Below are positions 33,857 through 45,810 of a DNA stretch of 64,000 bases, one piece after another. This DNA comes from Pseudopithomyces maydicus (Eukaryota; Ascomycota; Dothideomycetes; Pleosporales; Didymosphaeriaceae), in the NCBI GenBank assembly GCA_026873275.1, contig JANTUC010000011.1, forward strand, positions 806,001-870,000, read 5' to 3'. The notes below the pieces were generated by a model. That model saw only the letters and a list, made by a program, of their open reading frames with translations. It was not told the DNA's origin and made no database searches. Numbering within the stretch: the first letter of the stretch is position 1; the number at the start of each line of letters is the position of its first letter. The position numbers were made by a program, and so were the translations under genes.

Positions 33857-35283
33857 ATGGGAAACTTCACGGTGCCCCCGTGGAAATCCATACGATTGTC
33901 AACGGATGGTCGGTGTCGCAGGCCAGCCAATCGTTTCTATTTTCCCTGGTTTTTCCTTTCGTATCTCTTTTGATCATGTCCTTTCCCTATCATTTCGATC
34001 GCTGGATGGCTGTTACCATGGTGCTCGCGTCTGGATACGCTGCTTTTATTACATCTGACGATCTATCACCGGACGATACGCTAAATGAAGTCTATAAACG
34101 ATATGTGCTCATTGGCGGCTCTTATATGCTCTCAATGGCGTACAAGTTGAACGGAAAGAATACTGAGCAGGCTCATGTAGGTTCTTGATTCCTACAGCTG
34201 ATGGGTTCCTCACTAATGGTACTCAAAGCTAGAGTACAAGACTGCGGAACCATCTTGGAGTCCTTGGTACAAAGGCTACAAACTCATGTGGAATGTTCGT
34301 GGTGTTGCAACGTCATGGGAAAACCCTTATCTTTGGCCAGGCGTCAAGTATACTTGGGATGCACCTAAGTCAACTGCAGAACTTGGCAAGAAAAAGAGTA
34401 CTGGCTCGCGTCACAACCTCACAGCTAGAGGTCGAAGAAGCGGAATTGCTATTCGGATCGTCTACGTTGCTATCAACTTCTTCTTGCTTGCATTTCTATA
34501 CGAATTTAACTCCACGAAGCTACTGAATACCACGTCATCGGACTATATTCCCGAGAAGGAGTCCATTGTTCGAAGAAGTATGCAGGCATACTTCGGCCAC
34601 CACGTTTGTACACCAGTCACAAACCGCGAGATTTTAGTCCGCGCCGTTTCAGCCACAGAGTATGTTGCAGGAAATTTTTTGATGTTCTCTTTGTACCACG
34701 ACATGTGCGCTGTTTTTTTCATCGCCGTTGGGCTGGATGAATCGTGGGAATGGCCGCCCTTCTTTGGGCAAGTTACACAAGCCTACTCCATGCGTAGATG
34801 GTACGTCGGCAAATGAGTGACTCCTTCTTCGTACAATATTAATTCATGGAATTTAGGTGGTCAATGTGGTGGCATAGATCGATCTATCGATCTTTCAATA
34901 GCCACTCAGATCTTCTGCTAAAACCCTTGGGTCTGAGAAAGGGGTCCGTCGTATACAGAACATTGACAGCTTTCACTATCTTTGGGCTGAGTGCAGTCAT
35001 GCACTCTTTGGTAACGTGGCATGGGCGATATGGTAATCCGTGCGCATGGGGAAGGACCATGATTTACTGGATCCTGCATCCTGTTGCGTTCGTGCTTGAA
35101 GGCTTTGTTCAAGCCTGGTGGAGGCAAGCAAGAGAATCGTTGATTACTGAAAATTCTCAGTTACTAGATGTATTCGAAAGGTTTGTTGGGTATGCCTGGG
35201 TGTTTGCCTTTCTGGTGTGGATTGAACCGAAAAACAATTCACCGCTGAGAAATTGTGTAGTCCAGAGCGAAGGTTACCTCTAG
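33857..35283 (+). CDS. MBOAT-type membrane acyltransferase (wax synthase-like)
   Basis: These multi-pass enzymes move acyl groups, often acetyl, onto hydroxyls; fungal members modify terpenoids and other specialised metabolites. Exons 33857-33871, 33922-34176, 34229-34800 and 34857-35283 sum to 1269 nt, 422 aa. About eight hydrophobic segments are visible, for example FLFSLVFPFVSLLIM, VYVAINFFLLAFLY and MIYWILHPVAFVLEGFVQAW. The family signature appears as NVRGVATSWENPY, then FFGQVTQAYSMRRWW leading to SMWWHRSIYRSF, and FGLSAVMHSLVTWHG, where the His of VMHS is the expected catalytic residue. The 15-nt first exon is the weakest part; the frame could instead begin at an internal Met near 33976. 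A neighbouring FAD oxidase and secreted proteins suggest an accessory locus. The substrate is unknown. Confidence 0.82.
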
Positions 35284-35666
35284 GGATAAAAAGAAAATTA
35301 GAATATCACCCTTGAGAGAAATATGCACGATTGTTCCCTGCAAGTGATCAGATATGTGCTATATGCTAGCTGCTACCCCTGATAAGTGACATTCTCGATC
35401 ATCTGGTCTGACCAGTATGCGTGTAAACTATCTCGGAATGAAAAGGCTTTGGAGACTCATCTTGTCCGCATTTATTTGGTTTCATATACATCATAAGTCA
35501 CGATACCGATAGAAAGAATGACCGTCCGAAATACCCTACAACGATTGAAGAGAGCCAAGGAGATCCCCCAACATTGCCCTGCAATGCGCTTTGAAGAAAG
35601 ACGTAACGAAAGACATGATTCCGATCTCAACACAAAAAGCAGTGTATTTGCCCATTGTCAACCCCG
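35284..35666. other. convergent spacer
   Basis: It lies between the stops of the MBOAT gene and the sulfate permease gene; no gene is seen. Confidence 0.6.
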
Positions 35667-37890
35667 TCAAACCTTTTCATCTCCCACAATCAACACCTCA
35701 TCAGGCTCCTCATCCGTACCTACACGCTTATGCTGAACAGCTTCAGCGACAGACCTAAACACTACGTTGCCACTCTTCGCTTTACCAGCTTCTTCTCTAA
35801 TCTTATGTTCCTCGCCATCTTGTAACTCCCACCCAAATCGCTCAAACCTTCTTCTCACAGAGTCATGTAGATTGACAAAGCGCAGCGTAGCGGACTTGCC
35901 TGCATACCGCTGAAGGTCGGCCTGAAGGTCCTGCAATGCAGTAAGACCTGTGGTATCAATAGTCACAACCATACTCATGTCCATAACAACGATTCGGATG
36001 GGTGACGGCTCCGTGGCGATACCAGCACGCTTGCGCAGTGCCTTAGCACGACGCTCCCCGGCAGTGCTCCAGTTACGCTCGGCACGGAGAACTTCAAAAG
36101 AGACGTTTGCACCAGAAGAATACGTCTGGATGGAGTCGAAGCATTGGTTCGTCATACTGAATGCGTTGTAGAAGATCATACTTTGGTGTGGCTTGAAGAC
36201 CTGGACATCGGTGGGCATGTCGCCGAACTGAACATCTGTTTCTGGATTCGCTAGCGACGTAACGCGGCGCACACGTGAGAAAGTGGTGTATAGAATTTGA
36301 TAAACGAGTTGGAAGCCCACTGCAGTCCCTATCCCAATCTCACTGGACTGGAAGAGTGTAAGCCAGAACGCAAGCATGGCTGCGACAAAATCGACAAAGG
36401 ATGTCTTCCAAAAGCGCCAGAACACTTTAGGAGGGGAAAGGATCGACCAAACGGCAGTGACAACGATAGCAGCGAGAGTAGCTTTCGGTATCCAGAATAG
36501 GGCGGGGCTGAGCTCAAAGATGGAGAGCACAACCACGCCACCTGCAACGATGGCATACGCTGGGGACTTGACTCCGGTAGAAGAGTTGACAGCTGTGCGG
36601 GACATTGCACCACCGACGGCCATCGAAGAAAAGAAGCTATTGAAGAAGTTTGTCACTCCCAAATACACCAGCTCTTGAGCAGGATCGATGATATATCCGT
36701 TCTTGCGGGCGAACGCTTTCGCAATGGCGAGATGTTCAATAACACCAGCTATGAAAGGTGCGACGGCGCGTGGGAAAACTTTCGAGAACAGTGCACTTGG
36801 AGGCATTCTTGGGGCATTGATACCATTTGACTACTCTACATTTAGCGACGTTTTTGTTGTTTTGGATAATTTATGTAGGCATATTGGTACGTACCTTGAC
36901 CTTACTCAGCTCCCACACTGGATCGTCGTTCTTTAGATCGATGTTCTTGTTCACACCATAGGAGATGCCCGTAAAGAGTATGAGGACAATAGCACTACGT
37001 GCCAGCGCGATGAACCAGATTATCTTGCTCTTATCGCCCCAGCGCTGGCCCATCTTCTGCAAGGCAACCAAAAGTACAATTCCTCCGAGACCTACACCGA
37101 CCGTGGGCCCTTTGAAGTCCTATGTATTGTGAGAAAAGCTCGGGTGTCTTCAGGTGCTGTTGACCTACCGGTACCTGTGCGAAAATATCATGAATGATTG
37201 TTCCAGTACCGGTTCCAACCTTGACACCAAAGAGTGACGGGATCTGACCAAGCATAATGACGATCCCAGCTGCCGATATGAAACCATGTAGAACTGGTAT
37301 CGAAACGAATTCAAGGAGGAAGCCGAGCTTCAGTCCGCCAATGATCAAACAGTAGATACCGACGCACATTGCTACCATGGAAGCAATAGCTTGTGCGGAA
37401 AACCCTTCACTGGTATAGTCGCGAACAATCTCTGCCGTGAGGAGTCCAAGGAGCGAGGTGGGGCCGGTGGACATGTCTGGCACCAGTTTAGCGAAATTCT
37501 TCTGAATGCTCACAGTCGAGCGCCGTGCCGTAATGCTTGAACGGCATAATACATACTTCTTTACTCACCTTTTGATGTTCCCATGAAGAAATACAAGAAG
37601 TTAGGCAGCCAGCTGCTCATGAGGCCAAACTCTCCAGAAATTGTCGCAATCTTAGCGTATGCTAATGCCTGAGGAATCAACATCACGCCGATGGTGATGC
37701 CCGCCAGGGCGTCGTTGAGGAGCCATCGCGGATTATACTGTGGCGCCCAGTGGACAATAGGCACTTTCTCGACAATGTAATTCCCCGCAGCCCGTGGAAG
37801 GGCGCGAGTAGCTCTGGCGCCATATCGCTTCGCTTGCTGAATGTTGTGGTCATCAGCAACAAGCTGCTTAGTCCGGCTAAGAAATCCCAT
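35667..37890 (-). CDS. SulP family sulfate permease with STAS domain
   Basis: SulP carriers take up sulfate by proton symport at the plasma membrane, the first step of sulfur assimilation. Exons 37890-37569, 37476-37169, 37119-36895 and 36830-35667 sum to 2019 nt, 672 aa. The conserved N-terminal signature spans WLLNDALAGITIGVMLIPQA and LAYAKIA, followed by GTSK spliced to DMSTGPTSLLGLLTAEIV. Further membrane parts include FVSIPVLHGFISAAGIVIM and AVAPFIAGVIEHLAIAKAFA, then QELVYLGVTNFFNSFFSS. The C-terminal STAS domain shows IRIVVMDMSMVVTIDTTGLT. Splice phases all agree. The closest functional class is the fungal Cys-13/Cys-14/SUL group, usually derepressed by sulfur limitation, but no regulatory site was found. 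Vacuolar or other-anion members cannot be excluded. Confidence 0.92.
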
Positions 37891-40399
37891 TGTACTCTCG
37901 GATACAATGACGAGGGCAACGAGTAGGTGGAAAAGGGGTAGTGGGTCACTACGAAGCCTTGGTGAAGGTTCAGCTTAGTATACTAAGTGTTACGAACGGA
38001 GAGAGCTTACTTGAAGATTCACTAGTGCAAGGGAGGTCACGATGTGCTGTTTTTTCTAGTATCCGTATGAATATCTCTATACTGGAGGATGCATTAGTGC
38101 ATTGTTGATGGTACATTCACACATCGGAAATACAATCATCGAATCGAGAGAAGAAGCCACACACCCATAGATAACATATATTTGGGCAGTACCGTATGAA
38201 CCAATCGAACTTCGCGAGAGTTTCTTATTTCAGACTCTAGTCTATCAAGCGAGTATCAAATGCGTTGACGGGGAGTCCCTTTCCGAGTGTCGTCGTCAGT
38301 ATCAACAAGGTCAGCAGCCGCCAAAAGAACGACAGGTAGACCAGCGGAACCATTTCTAGGTCCGAAGAGTGTCCTGTGAGACAGAGGCGGTTGGGGCCGT
38401 TATTAACGTGGCCCTGAGCTGAGTGCACTACGCGGGATATTGATCCTAGCTACATTAGTGCAAGGAACGGGAGCCTTGCAGAGCTGTCTGAGCGCAGATC
38501 AACAAGCGCTTGACGTTGCTTGTTCAATGACTGTGCTACATGGCCAAGTTTTGGACGTTTACTCTCGTAGGATCAAAGATGGCTCATCATCTAAGCATCC
38601 GTTTCAAGTCCCAAGGGTATGCTCCAGTGCGCGTTCTTGCGGACAAGGGGCGGTCGGATGTGATTGAGAGGTCAACACCCCGCAGCAAACAAGCTGACTG
38701 ATGGATAATGACTGGTCGTGGTCACTAGCAGGCTTCCCCGCTGGATGGAAGCGGGAAGGCGAGGACGTGCACATAAGCTTGGTGCTAAGCTTCGACAAGT
38801 GATTGGCGCATTCGAATCCTGGTCGCCGTCGAAGCGCAACACCACCAGTGCGATATCCCTGCCGAGGGCCCATATATAGATGGAACGCAGTGAGGTTCTA
38901 AGATTGGGTCTATCCATGATGAGCTGCAAGACTGATGCGCCCATGTCGACGGTCGAGCTACATGGTGAAGTCAGTAGTATCTCCAAGTATGAGGCGCAAA
39001 TTGCAAATTCTAAGAAACCTCCTCTCATTTCCGAAGCACAAAAGGATGAAGCTCAACGTTGCAACGGCAAAGTCGTCGACCGAGTGTGTTGGGAATCCCA
39101 GGTTGTCCAGGCCAGCCGACTGCGGCTAGCAGGGAGGCGAAGACGTGCTGGGTAGCATGGTACGTCGTATATTGGAAGGTGGTGACAGCCGTGCCACATG
39201 TCCCTTGTTGGAGCTGCCACACCTGCAGCAAGATGATGCTCCGATTGGGCTTATAACGGTGAAGATGGAGGTGTGTCGCTTATCACAAACTGCCGTAATG
39301 AAAGCGATGGCTAGACCGACAGATACCGTAGATCGAAACTGTGAGCTGCCAAATATGGAATCGGAGACGACTACCTCCCAAGACGATTCCACTATCGACC
39401 CACGCAGAGCGAAAGTAGGTGAACAGTTGTCAGTCACGGTGCATGGCTGGGCCACAGATGTCTTCTCTGTCGTCAGTGACCTGCATGGGCACATATAGTA
39501 ACGGTTAGCGATGCGCTGAGATCAGCATCTAACCGCACGGCCCGCTGCGCGCGGACGTAGGTCTCGGAAGCCATGCTCAGCTGGTGGTGCAGCAGCAGCG
39601 TGGGGATTGAAACGGACCAAGCCGGAGGGAGCTTACCCTGCTGGTCAGGCCGGCACAGTATGCCGCGTCTACATACCTAGGTACATGGCAGCGATGACGC
39701 CTGAACAGACAGAGGGAGATGGGTAATCAGCGATGGCTTAGTCAAGCTGGATCAGTACCTAGGGGAGCGGTGGAAATGGACCAGTGACATGGATGCAGCG
39801 GCGTGGAACGGAGTGGTGGAGTGCATGCTCGGGTCTTGCAGGGTTGTATTTCCACCACCAACGTCATCCGCTCGTTCCTCGGACCCCCAGGATGCGCCTG
39901 GATGGGGGAGGTCGAACTGGATGCATGGAACCCTGGAGCCCTGGAGGTGGATATGTCACGTGAGACGGAATGAATGGTGGAGCACGTGCAAAAGCTTGGC
40001 CTGGGATGGAGCAGGATGCTTGGCCGCGTCTCCAGGGCTGCGGCTGATGCACGTTGGCATGCACACGGTCAACGACAAGCGGTCGATGCGACGGGGGGAC
40101 GCTGGGTGCATGGGTTGCCGCGCGTGCAGGTGCTTGTCGAGACAAAGCGCAGGGCGACTGTAGGCGGGCAAACGGGCGACGAAGACAAAGGAGGGCAGCG
40201 GGCGGGTGGTAGGTGAAAGGGCCAGGCAGGCGGGTGGTAAGTGAAGGGCACTTGCTGTATGTAGTAGCAGCGACTACTTAGTCTACAGACGCAGCAGGCG
40301 CGGACGAGTCGCAGCTGCCCGCTCCTTGGCGTGGAAATTATTCGAGCTACGAGACGCGCAGCTGCACCCTCCGGCCACACTTCCAGGCTTGGACAGCAG
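37891..40399. other. 2.5 kb gene-poor region
   Basis: Many frames of 60-120 codons overlap in all phases, especially in GC-rich 39500-40300, but none has a recognisable motif, a signal peptide or splice extension. It contains the promoters of the permease (left) and of the 40.4 kb gene (right). A longer untranslated RNA cannot be excluded. Confidence 0.45.
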
Positions 40400-42831
40400 A
40401 TGACCAGCAGCATGGCCAAGAAGAAAAAGAGCAGTGGACAGGGCGACGCCGCCGCGGCTGACGCTGCTGCTGGTGCTGGTGCTGCTGGCGCCGTGGGCGC
40501 TGCTGCTGCCAATGGCACCGCCAGCAGCAGTGGTAGCACCTCCAAGAAGCCATCGCCGGCGGCAGAGCCCCCTCCACGTCGGCGCTGATCATCTGTCGCA
40601 ACAAGTAGGTTCCGTCGAGGCACGTCGCTGGACTTCTTCAGGCTCCACCTGCTCGGGCGTGTGTCTAACTCGCGCTTCACAGACACTGGCGATACATCTC
40701 GTCCTTCCACGGGCCCTGGCTGCAGCTGCCGCCCGAGGTGCTCGAGTCGCTCGCCCACAGCAACTACCTCTCCCCGCCCGCACCCCATCGACCCCGCCGT
40801 CTTCTACGACCTCGTCAAGATCCGCAAGGCCGTCGACGAGGCCACCAACCTCGCCGTGCGCGCCACCAGCGGCCTGACCTCCCAGGCCCTCAGCAACTCG
40901 CTGAACGCCGGCAATGGCATGCTGGGCAGTGCCGCCGCCCTGGGCATAGGCTACGGCGGCCATGCTGCCAACGCGAAGCTCAGCAGGGAGCGCAAGCACC
41001 GCATGCGCGAGCTCGCCACGGCCAAGCTGAGCCAGGCATACCACCTCGACGAGATCGCCGCCAGCGTCGCCACCATGCAGTCGGCCTCGACCCTCGAGGA
41101 CGTGGCCATGCTGGTCCTGCAGCGGAGCCCCAACGACGTCGATGCCAAGTACGTGCACTTTTTCCACGAGAAGATCCCCTCGCGCATGATGGCCCAGTGC
41201 ACCCCGCTCGACACCCTCAACGACATCATAGCCGACCGCCCCAGCGACGGCTCCCCCTGCGCACGCGGGCGCTGACCCGTATCTTCAAGGAAGACTACCT
41301 CAACTCGGCCCGCGACCTCTCCGAGGCCCTGGCCGTGGCCCGCTACACCAACGCCCAGCACCGTCAAGGCAGGGACCAGCTGGTCCTGGCCCGCGACGTG
41401 CAAGACCAGCACCCCCGCGACTGGAGGCAGGACGCCAAGGTCGCCGACGAGGACCAGCCCAACTCGCTCGAGACCCAACTGCTGTTCCACCGCGCCGGCG
41501 TCTACTTCACCATCGCATGCCAGCACGTCCACGCCGCCTTGGATGGCCTGAAGCTCGCCGAGGAGGCAAAGGCAGCCAGGGACGCCCACGTCGCCGCCGG
41601 TCACGTCCCAACCCCCGAAACCCCCCACGAAATCGAAGGGAACCAACGCCGTGCCGAGGCACGCAAACAGGTGCGACAGAATGCCAAGCGAGCCATACGT
41701 GACTACACAGCTTTCTTGTCCAATTTCGATTATACCCCAGGCATTTCAGCCGACGTCGCCGAAGAGTTTCTGCGCCGTCTCGAAGGATCGGCCAACGGTG
41801 TCAATTCTAGAGATAGCTTTGGAAAGCCCCTGAACCGTCTTCTCGACTCATCTTCCACCAACGCTTCACCCATATCCGAAGCTCTCGTTCCCCACCGCGC
41901 CCCGCGAGGCCATGATCGCACTGCCTGGCCAAAGCTCCCCGCCCCCGACATCTTCAAGATATCTCAGCTATTCGACTCTGCACCGCCAGCGTCACTCCCT
42001 TCGTTTCCCCACAGTGGTTTGAAGGGCCCATCCGAGTCAGCCGCCTCAGCAGCAGCGACTGCTTTTGCAGACTCCCATGAGAGCATTACATACCACCCAT
42101 TACTCACCGATGCACTGCATTCATTGTTGCTTTGCCATGCACTCATCCAGACACCACCCAAGGAACTGCAACGTCACGCCCACAACGCGGCTCGTCTAGC
42201 ACGTGTATGTGACGGGTATCCGATTTTTCTTGCAGCGCGTTCACCTGCACGTGCCGACTGGATCGAAGTGTTACGTAGGGCGGGAAACTGGATTGGACTG
42301 TCTACCTCCTGGGAGAAGCTCTGTCGCCCTGCTCCACTCCCTGGCCATGGCAAGAACGGTGCTGACACCAGCAAAAGCGAACGCCAGGAAACCGAGTCAC
42401 AGAAGCGTGAACGTCAAAAACACGAGGCCATTCTGGAGGCTCTCGCCGATGAGCGTGTTGTCGACGAAGAGTCGTTTCAACGCGCCGTTCGGGCGCGGGA
42501 GCGTCGTTTCAGGGAGGACGAAGAGGCAGAGCAACGTGCCAAGAATGGCAATGGAGCCCCTGCAGATGCCTCGGCCAACGGCAGCCCCGCTAGCCCAGCA
42601 CCTGCCCCTAAGCGGTGGGCTCAAGATGACGGCCGGGAGTACCCCATATCCACCGAGCGTGCAGAAGCGATTTCACGTTGGGTGCGCGATGCTCCTCCCA
42701 TTACCGAAGGGACTGGCAAGAAACGCAAGGCTAGGCCCAAAGGAAAGAAGACTAGCATACTGAAGCAGGAAAGCACAGGACTGGAAGGTAGTGTCGATGG
42801 CATGAGCGTGCAGGAGGAAGAGGTAGAGTAG
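40400..42831 (+). CDS. Conserved fungal protein of unknown function, three frame breaks
   Basis: A long protein-like sequence continues across frames. It starts MTSSMAKKKKSSGQG (inner ATG at 40412), runs through an Ala/Gly low-complexity stretch, an intron (40605-40682) and then NKHWRYISSFHGPWLQLPPE. This reads on to VLESLAHSNYL, IDPAVFYDLVKIRKAVDEAT, VHFFHEKIPSRMMAQ, LTRIFKEDYLNSARDLSEAL and a long C-terminal half ending VQEEEVE, about 785 aa in all. The C-terminal half is helical and TPR-like in feel (LETQLLFHRAGVYFTIACQH) with a Lys-rich nuclear-type motif KKRKARPKGKK. Frame is lost at three C-runs (40568-40572, 40772-40775, 41253-41257) and restored by adding or dropping a base at each. 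Coding quality is otherwise high, so assembly error is likelier than decay. The N-terminal region resembles an uncharacterised fungal family. Confidence 0.72.
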
Positions 42832-43462
42832 AAATCCATAGGTCCGATAAATGACACTTGGATACTGCTGGCTTTGGCCAAATTGAACATCTGGCGTCTC
42901 CCTCTATGACACTGTGAATGTGAAACCTGTTCGAAGACTGTAAATCCTCAGAATAATACCTATCTACCCGGTTGACAGAAAGCACTTGGTAGTCAGTTGT
43001 ATACTCGGTAACCTTGTTACAATTCGTTCTATCCACTTCGCCGCCTCACGCAATCGCAGCAGTCAATCGTTACCAATCCCCCTGCTCTCTAACTACACCA
43101 TCAGTGTAGCATTACCCCTTCAACAAAATCGCTAGCTTTCGTGCTTCACGCAACTTGGATCTATGTTTATCCCGTCAACATGGTCTCAAACTTTCTTGCT
43201 TCACGCAGGTTATCCCACGTCGCCCACCTTCCACCATCTTCAATCACTCACCATAGCAACCCGCTTCACTAGTAGATTATTTGCAAAATTCTGCGTCACC
43301 GAGAATTTGCACCCGCTGTCTTATATATAGCCTACCCATCTCCTAAATCAACGCGAGTTTCCTCGGCCAGCGCGACATTTCCCCCTTCCCCCTCCCTACG
43401 CACTACTATCTCGGACAGTGCTGACGTGCGCGCACAGAAACAGAAGTGAAGAAAAACAAGCC
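42832..43462. other. intergenic, promoter of the repeat protein
   Basis: No gene is seen. A word like GCTTCACGCA recurs near 43140 and 43198, with a shorter form CCTCACGCA near 43043; it may be a binding site or chance. Confidence 0.45.
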
Positions 43463-45397
43463 ATGTCGTATGGCCAGAGAGAAGATGGGCCGCCGGCTGG
43501 CGGGAACGACAATCCGGAGATGTCGTTCGACGAAAGTGTGGATTGGGGACAGGACGTGTTGGACCTGTTCGGAGTAGGTGAAAGCGCGCTTCCCGCCCAG
43601 GCAGGGCAGTTTGGGGAAGTTCAGAGCACATATGACCGATTGTTCCCCGGTCATACTACCCAGGGAGAGTACCCGAGCGACGGACATCTTACAGATCCCC
43701 AGCCGAGCTCTCAAATGCATGCAGCCGCTTCAGACCCGGCGGCTCATGCCGATACTCTCCAGGGCTACGATATGCCGATCGATACTGGTTATCCTCGGCC
43801 AAGCGCTACGCCTTCGCTGTCGTATAGTCGTGCGGGTATCTACCCTGCGTATCAAGACCAGCTTCTGACGACTGAATACAGTGCCCCTTATCCGAACGTC
43901 GCTGCACCTCAAGGATACCCATCATACAGCAATCCAACGTTCGGCATCGACTCTGCTCAATCGAGCGCCGTAGCCCCTTACACCACGGGCTATCAAGGTA
44001 ACATTCACAATCCGCCAGAGCCTACGTTTGTTGCCAGCTCTTCTCAATCGAGCATCGTGAACCCATTCATAACCGGTTATCAAACCCACAATCCGCCAGA
44101 GCCGACGTTCATCGGTAGCTCTTACCAATCCACCGCCGTGAATCCTTTCTTCACAGGCCATCAATTCAACATTCGTAATCCACCAGAGCCAGTATTCACG
44201 GGTGGCTTCTCTCAACCGAGAACTGTAAACCCCTTCCACACCAGTTATCAAACCCACAATCCACCAGAGCCAATATTCACTGGTAGCTCCTCTCAGTCGA
44301 GCGCCATGGCTTCTTATACAGGGTATCAACTCAACACTCATAACTCGTCAGAGCCAACATCCACTGGTAGCTCTTACCCATCGAGCGCCGTGGCTCCTTT
44401 CACAAGTTATCAATTTAACATTCATAATCCACCCGAGCCGACGTTCACTGGTAGCTCCTCTCAACCACGCGGGACTATACGTGGCGCCTCCTATATCCAA
44501 TATGCGGATGAAGTGCCTCAGAACAGGGTCCAGATCGCGCACGAGGGCCTCCCCGGTGTCGCTGGTCACTACGCCAGGGCCGCGCCGCAGCCATTTGTCA
44601 CCCAGAGAGACAGACCTCCTCACCGTATGGGCACTGTTGATTCTGGAAGTGGACCCTACCAGTTTGCTGCGGATATGCCAAATTTTTCTTCGGCCATGAC
44701 TGGTGTCGTTGCTCGTCGCTCTGTTGCTTCACAGCAGAGGCGCAGGACCAACATACCTCAGACTTATATGAACCCGGGCTTGGCTCCTAGGCATATTGGT
44801 ACTGGCAGGCTTATGCCTACTTCCCATAATACGACTGGGTTTGCGATGGGTACGCAGTATGGCACTAGGCACGAATCACAACCACAGAATAGCAGTAGAA
44901 TGACGCTACACTGGAGAACACCGCCCACCTTGCCAAATACTCAGGCTGCACCTTCATCTGGTGGCTCTCCTTGGGGGTTTATCCCGCCATACGATCCGAG
45001 TGTCCCTTTCCAGTTCCAAGGGAACCCCCAGTCAGAATTTTCCTCGGCCTTTGTACAGACAGCGACATCGCACCCACAACCGTCACCAGTGGATTCGAAC
45101 CAGCGCCGGCATAGGGCCCCGGGGACGTTGGGTAGCACCTTGGGCAGGCAAAACTTGGCTCAATCTCCACTTTCCGAGGTTCATACAGGAGGGTTCCTGT
45201 CGCCTACCTCGAGTAATCTTGCACCCGCTGTTCCCCCGGCTGATACAGCGTCTTGTGGTCTGACAGAGGGACCTAGTAGACCGGATTCTCCGGACTCGAG
45301 CCCGCAGCGTCCAGGCATTGGCTCTTTTCCCTTGTGCGCACTTACCTATGAGCAGCAAAGATATCTAGGCATTCAGCCTCCGGACGAGGAGCATTAG
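43463..45397 (+). CDS. Disordered protein with six tandem NPPEPTF repeats
   Basis: A single-exon frame of 644 aa starts at MSYGQREDGPPAGG; the frame is also open upstream to 43418. The N-terminus is acidic (SFDESVDWGQDVLDLFG), which could be an interaction motif. Residues about 164-335 form six imperfect repeats of 27-29 residues, each containing a G-Y-Q or S-Y-Q element, then H-N-P-P-E-P-T-F and a Ser-rich linker. Repeat length alternates because odd copies carry an extra N-I before H-N. The remainder is rich in Gln, Ser, Pro, Thr and Gly, with no folded domain, signal peptide or membrane segment visible. The C-terminus has a short conserved-looking block, LTYEQQRYLGIQPP. It could be a transcriptional co-activator or a scaffold; nothing confirms this. 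Confidence 0.75.
   Translation: MSYGQREDGPPAGGNDNPEMSFDESVDWGQDVLDLFGVGESALPAQAGQFGEVQSTYDRLFPGHTTQGEYPSDGHLTDPQPSSQMHAAASDPAAHADTLQGYDMPIDTGYPRPSATPSLSYSRAGIYPAYQDQLLTTEYSAPYPNVAAPQGYPSYSNPTFGIDSAQSSAVAPYTTGYQGNIHNPPEPTFVASSSQSSIVNPFITGYQTHNPPEPTFIGSSYQSTAVNPFFTGHQFNIRNPPEPVFTGGFSQPRTVNPFHTSYQTHNPPEPIFTGSSSQSSAMASYTGYQLNTHNSSEPTSTGSSYPSSAVAPFTSYQFNIHNPPEPTFTGSSSQPRGTIRGASYIQYADEVPQNRVQIAHEGLPGVAGHYARAAPQPFVTQRDRPPHRMGTVDSGSGPYQFAADMPNFSSAMTGVVARRSVASQQRRRTNIPQTYMNPGLAPRHIGTGRLMPTSHNTTGFAMGTQYGTRHESQPQNSSRMTLHWRTPPTLPNTQAAPSSGGSPWGFIPPYDPSVPFQFQGNPQSEFSSAFVQTATSHPQPSPVDSNQRRHRAPGTLGSTLGRQNLAQSPLSEVHTGGFLSPTSSNLAPAVPPADTASCGLTEGPSRPDSPDSSPQRPGIGSFPLCALTYEQQRYLGIQPPDEEH
43952..44466 (+). repeat. 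Six-copy coding minisatellite, 81-87 bp units
   Basis: Six tandem units encode the NPPEPTF repeats of the 43463-45397 gene. Most units are 81 or 87 nt, alternating, and all keep frame. The unit begins near TCTTCTCAATCGAGC and ends near ACGTTCATCGGTAGC. Divergence among copies shows they are not recent. Confidence 0.85.
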
Positions 45398-45810
45398 AGA
45401 ACTGATCCATCTCCTAGGGGGATGGACTAGCACGGGTCCTTGACTGGCCGGGGGTGAAGAGGAAGGACAGCATGGGTGCTTTGGGGTCAGGATGCACTGG
45501 CTTATGCATGAACGGGAGATTTTCGGTCTGGTAGAAGAGTGGAAAGCGTGGGCATGGCATGGCATCGGTAGCTCATGATCAGTGAAAGCACGGGGAGAAA
45601 AGCAGGGTAGGAAGGGATGAGTAAACGCAGTGGGGCTAATGACATGAAATCTTTCCATTCCCTTCCCATGCAATGCAGTACGTGAAATCAGACTCGCTCG
45701 ACAGCAATCATACACGCACAGCCCAGAGAATAGTGCCACCCAAACTCCATACCCTTTTTCCGCCGACCGGCCGAGCGGCAGGGCACAAAACGCCAGCGCC
45801 GCAGCTAGAG
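45398..45810. other. convergent spacer
   Basis: It lies between the stops of the repeat protein and the p24 gene. A minus frame at 45365-45835 crosses it but starts inside the p24 gene in another frame and lacks motifs. Confidence 0.5.

Noticed and set aside
38800..38830. tRNA-like TTCGAATCC sequence
   Set aside because: The T-loop-like word is present, but the flanks do not pair and no acceptor, D or anticodon arm can be drawn.
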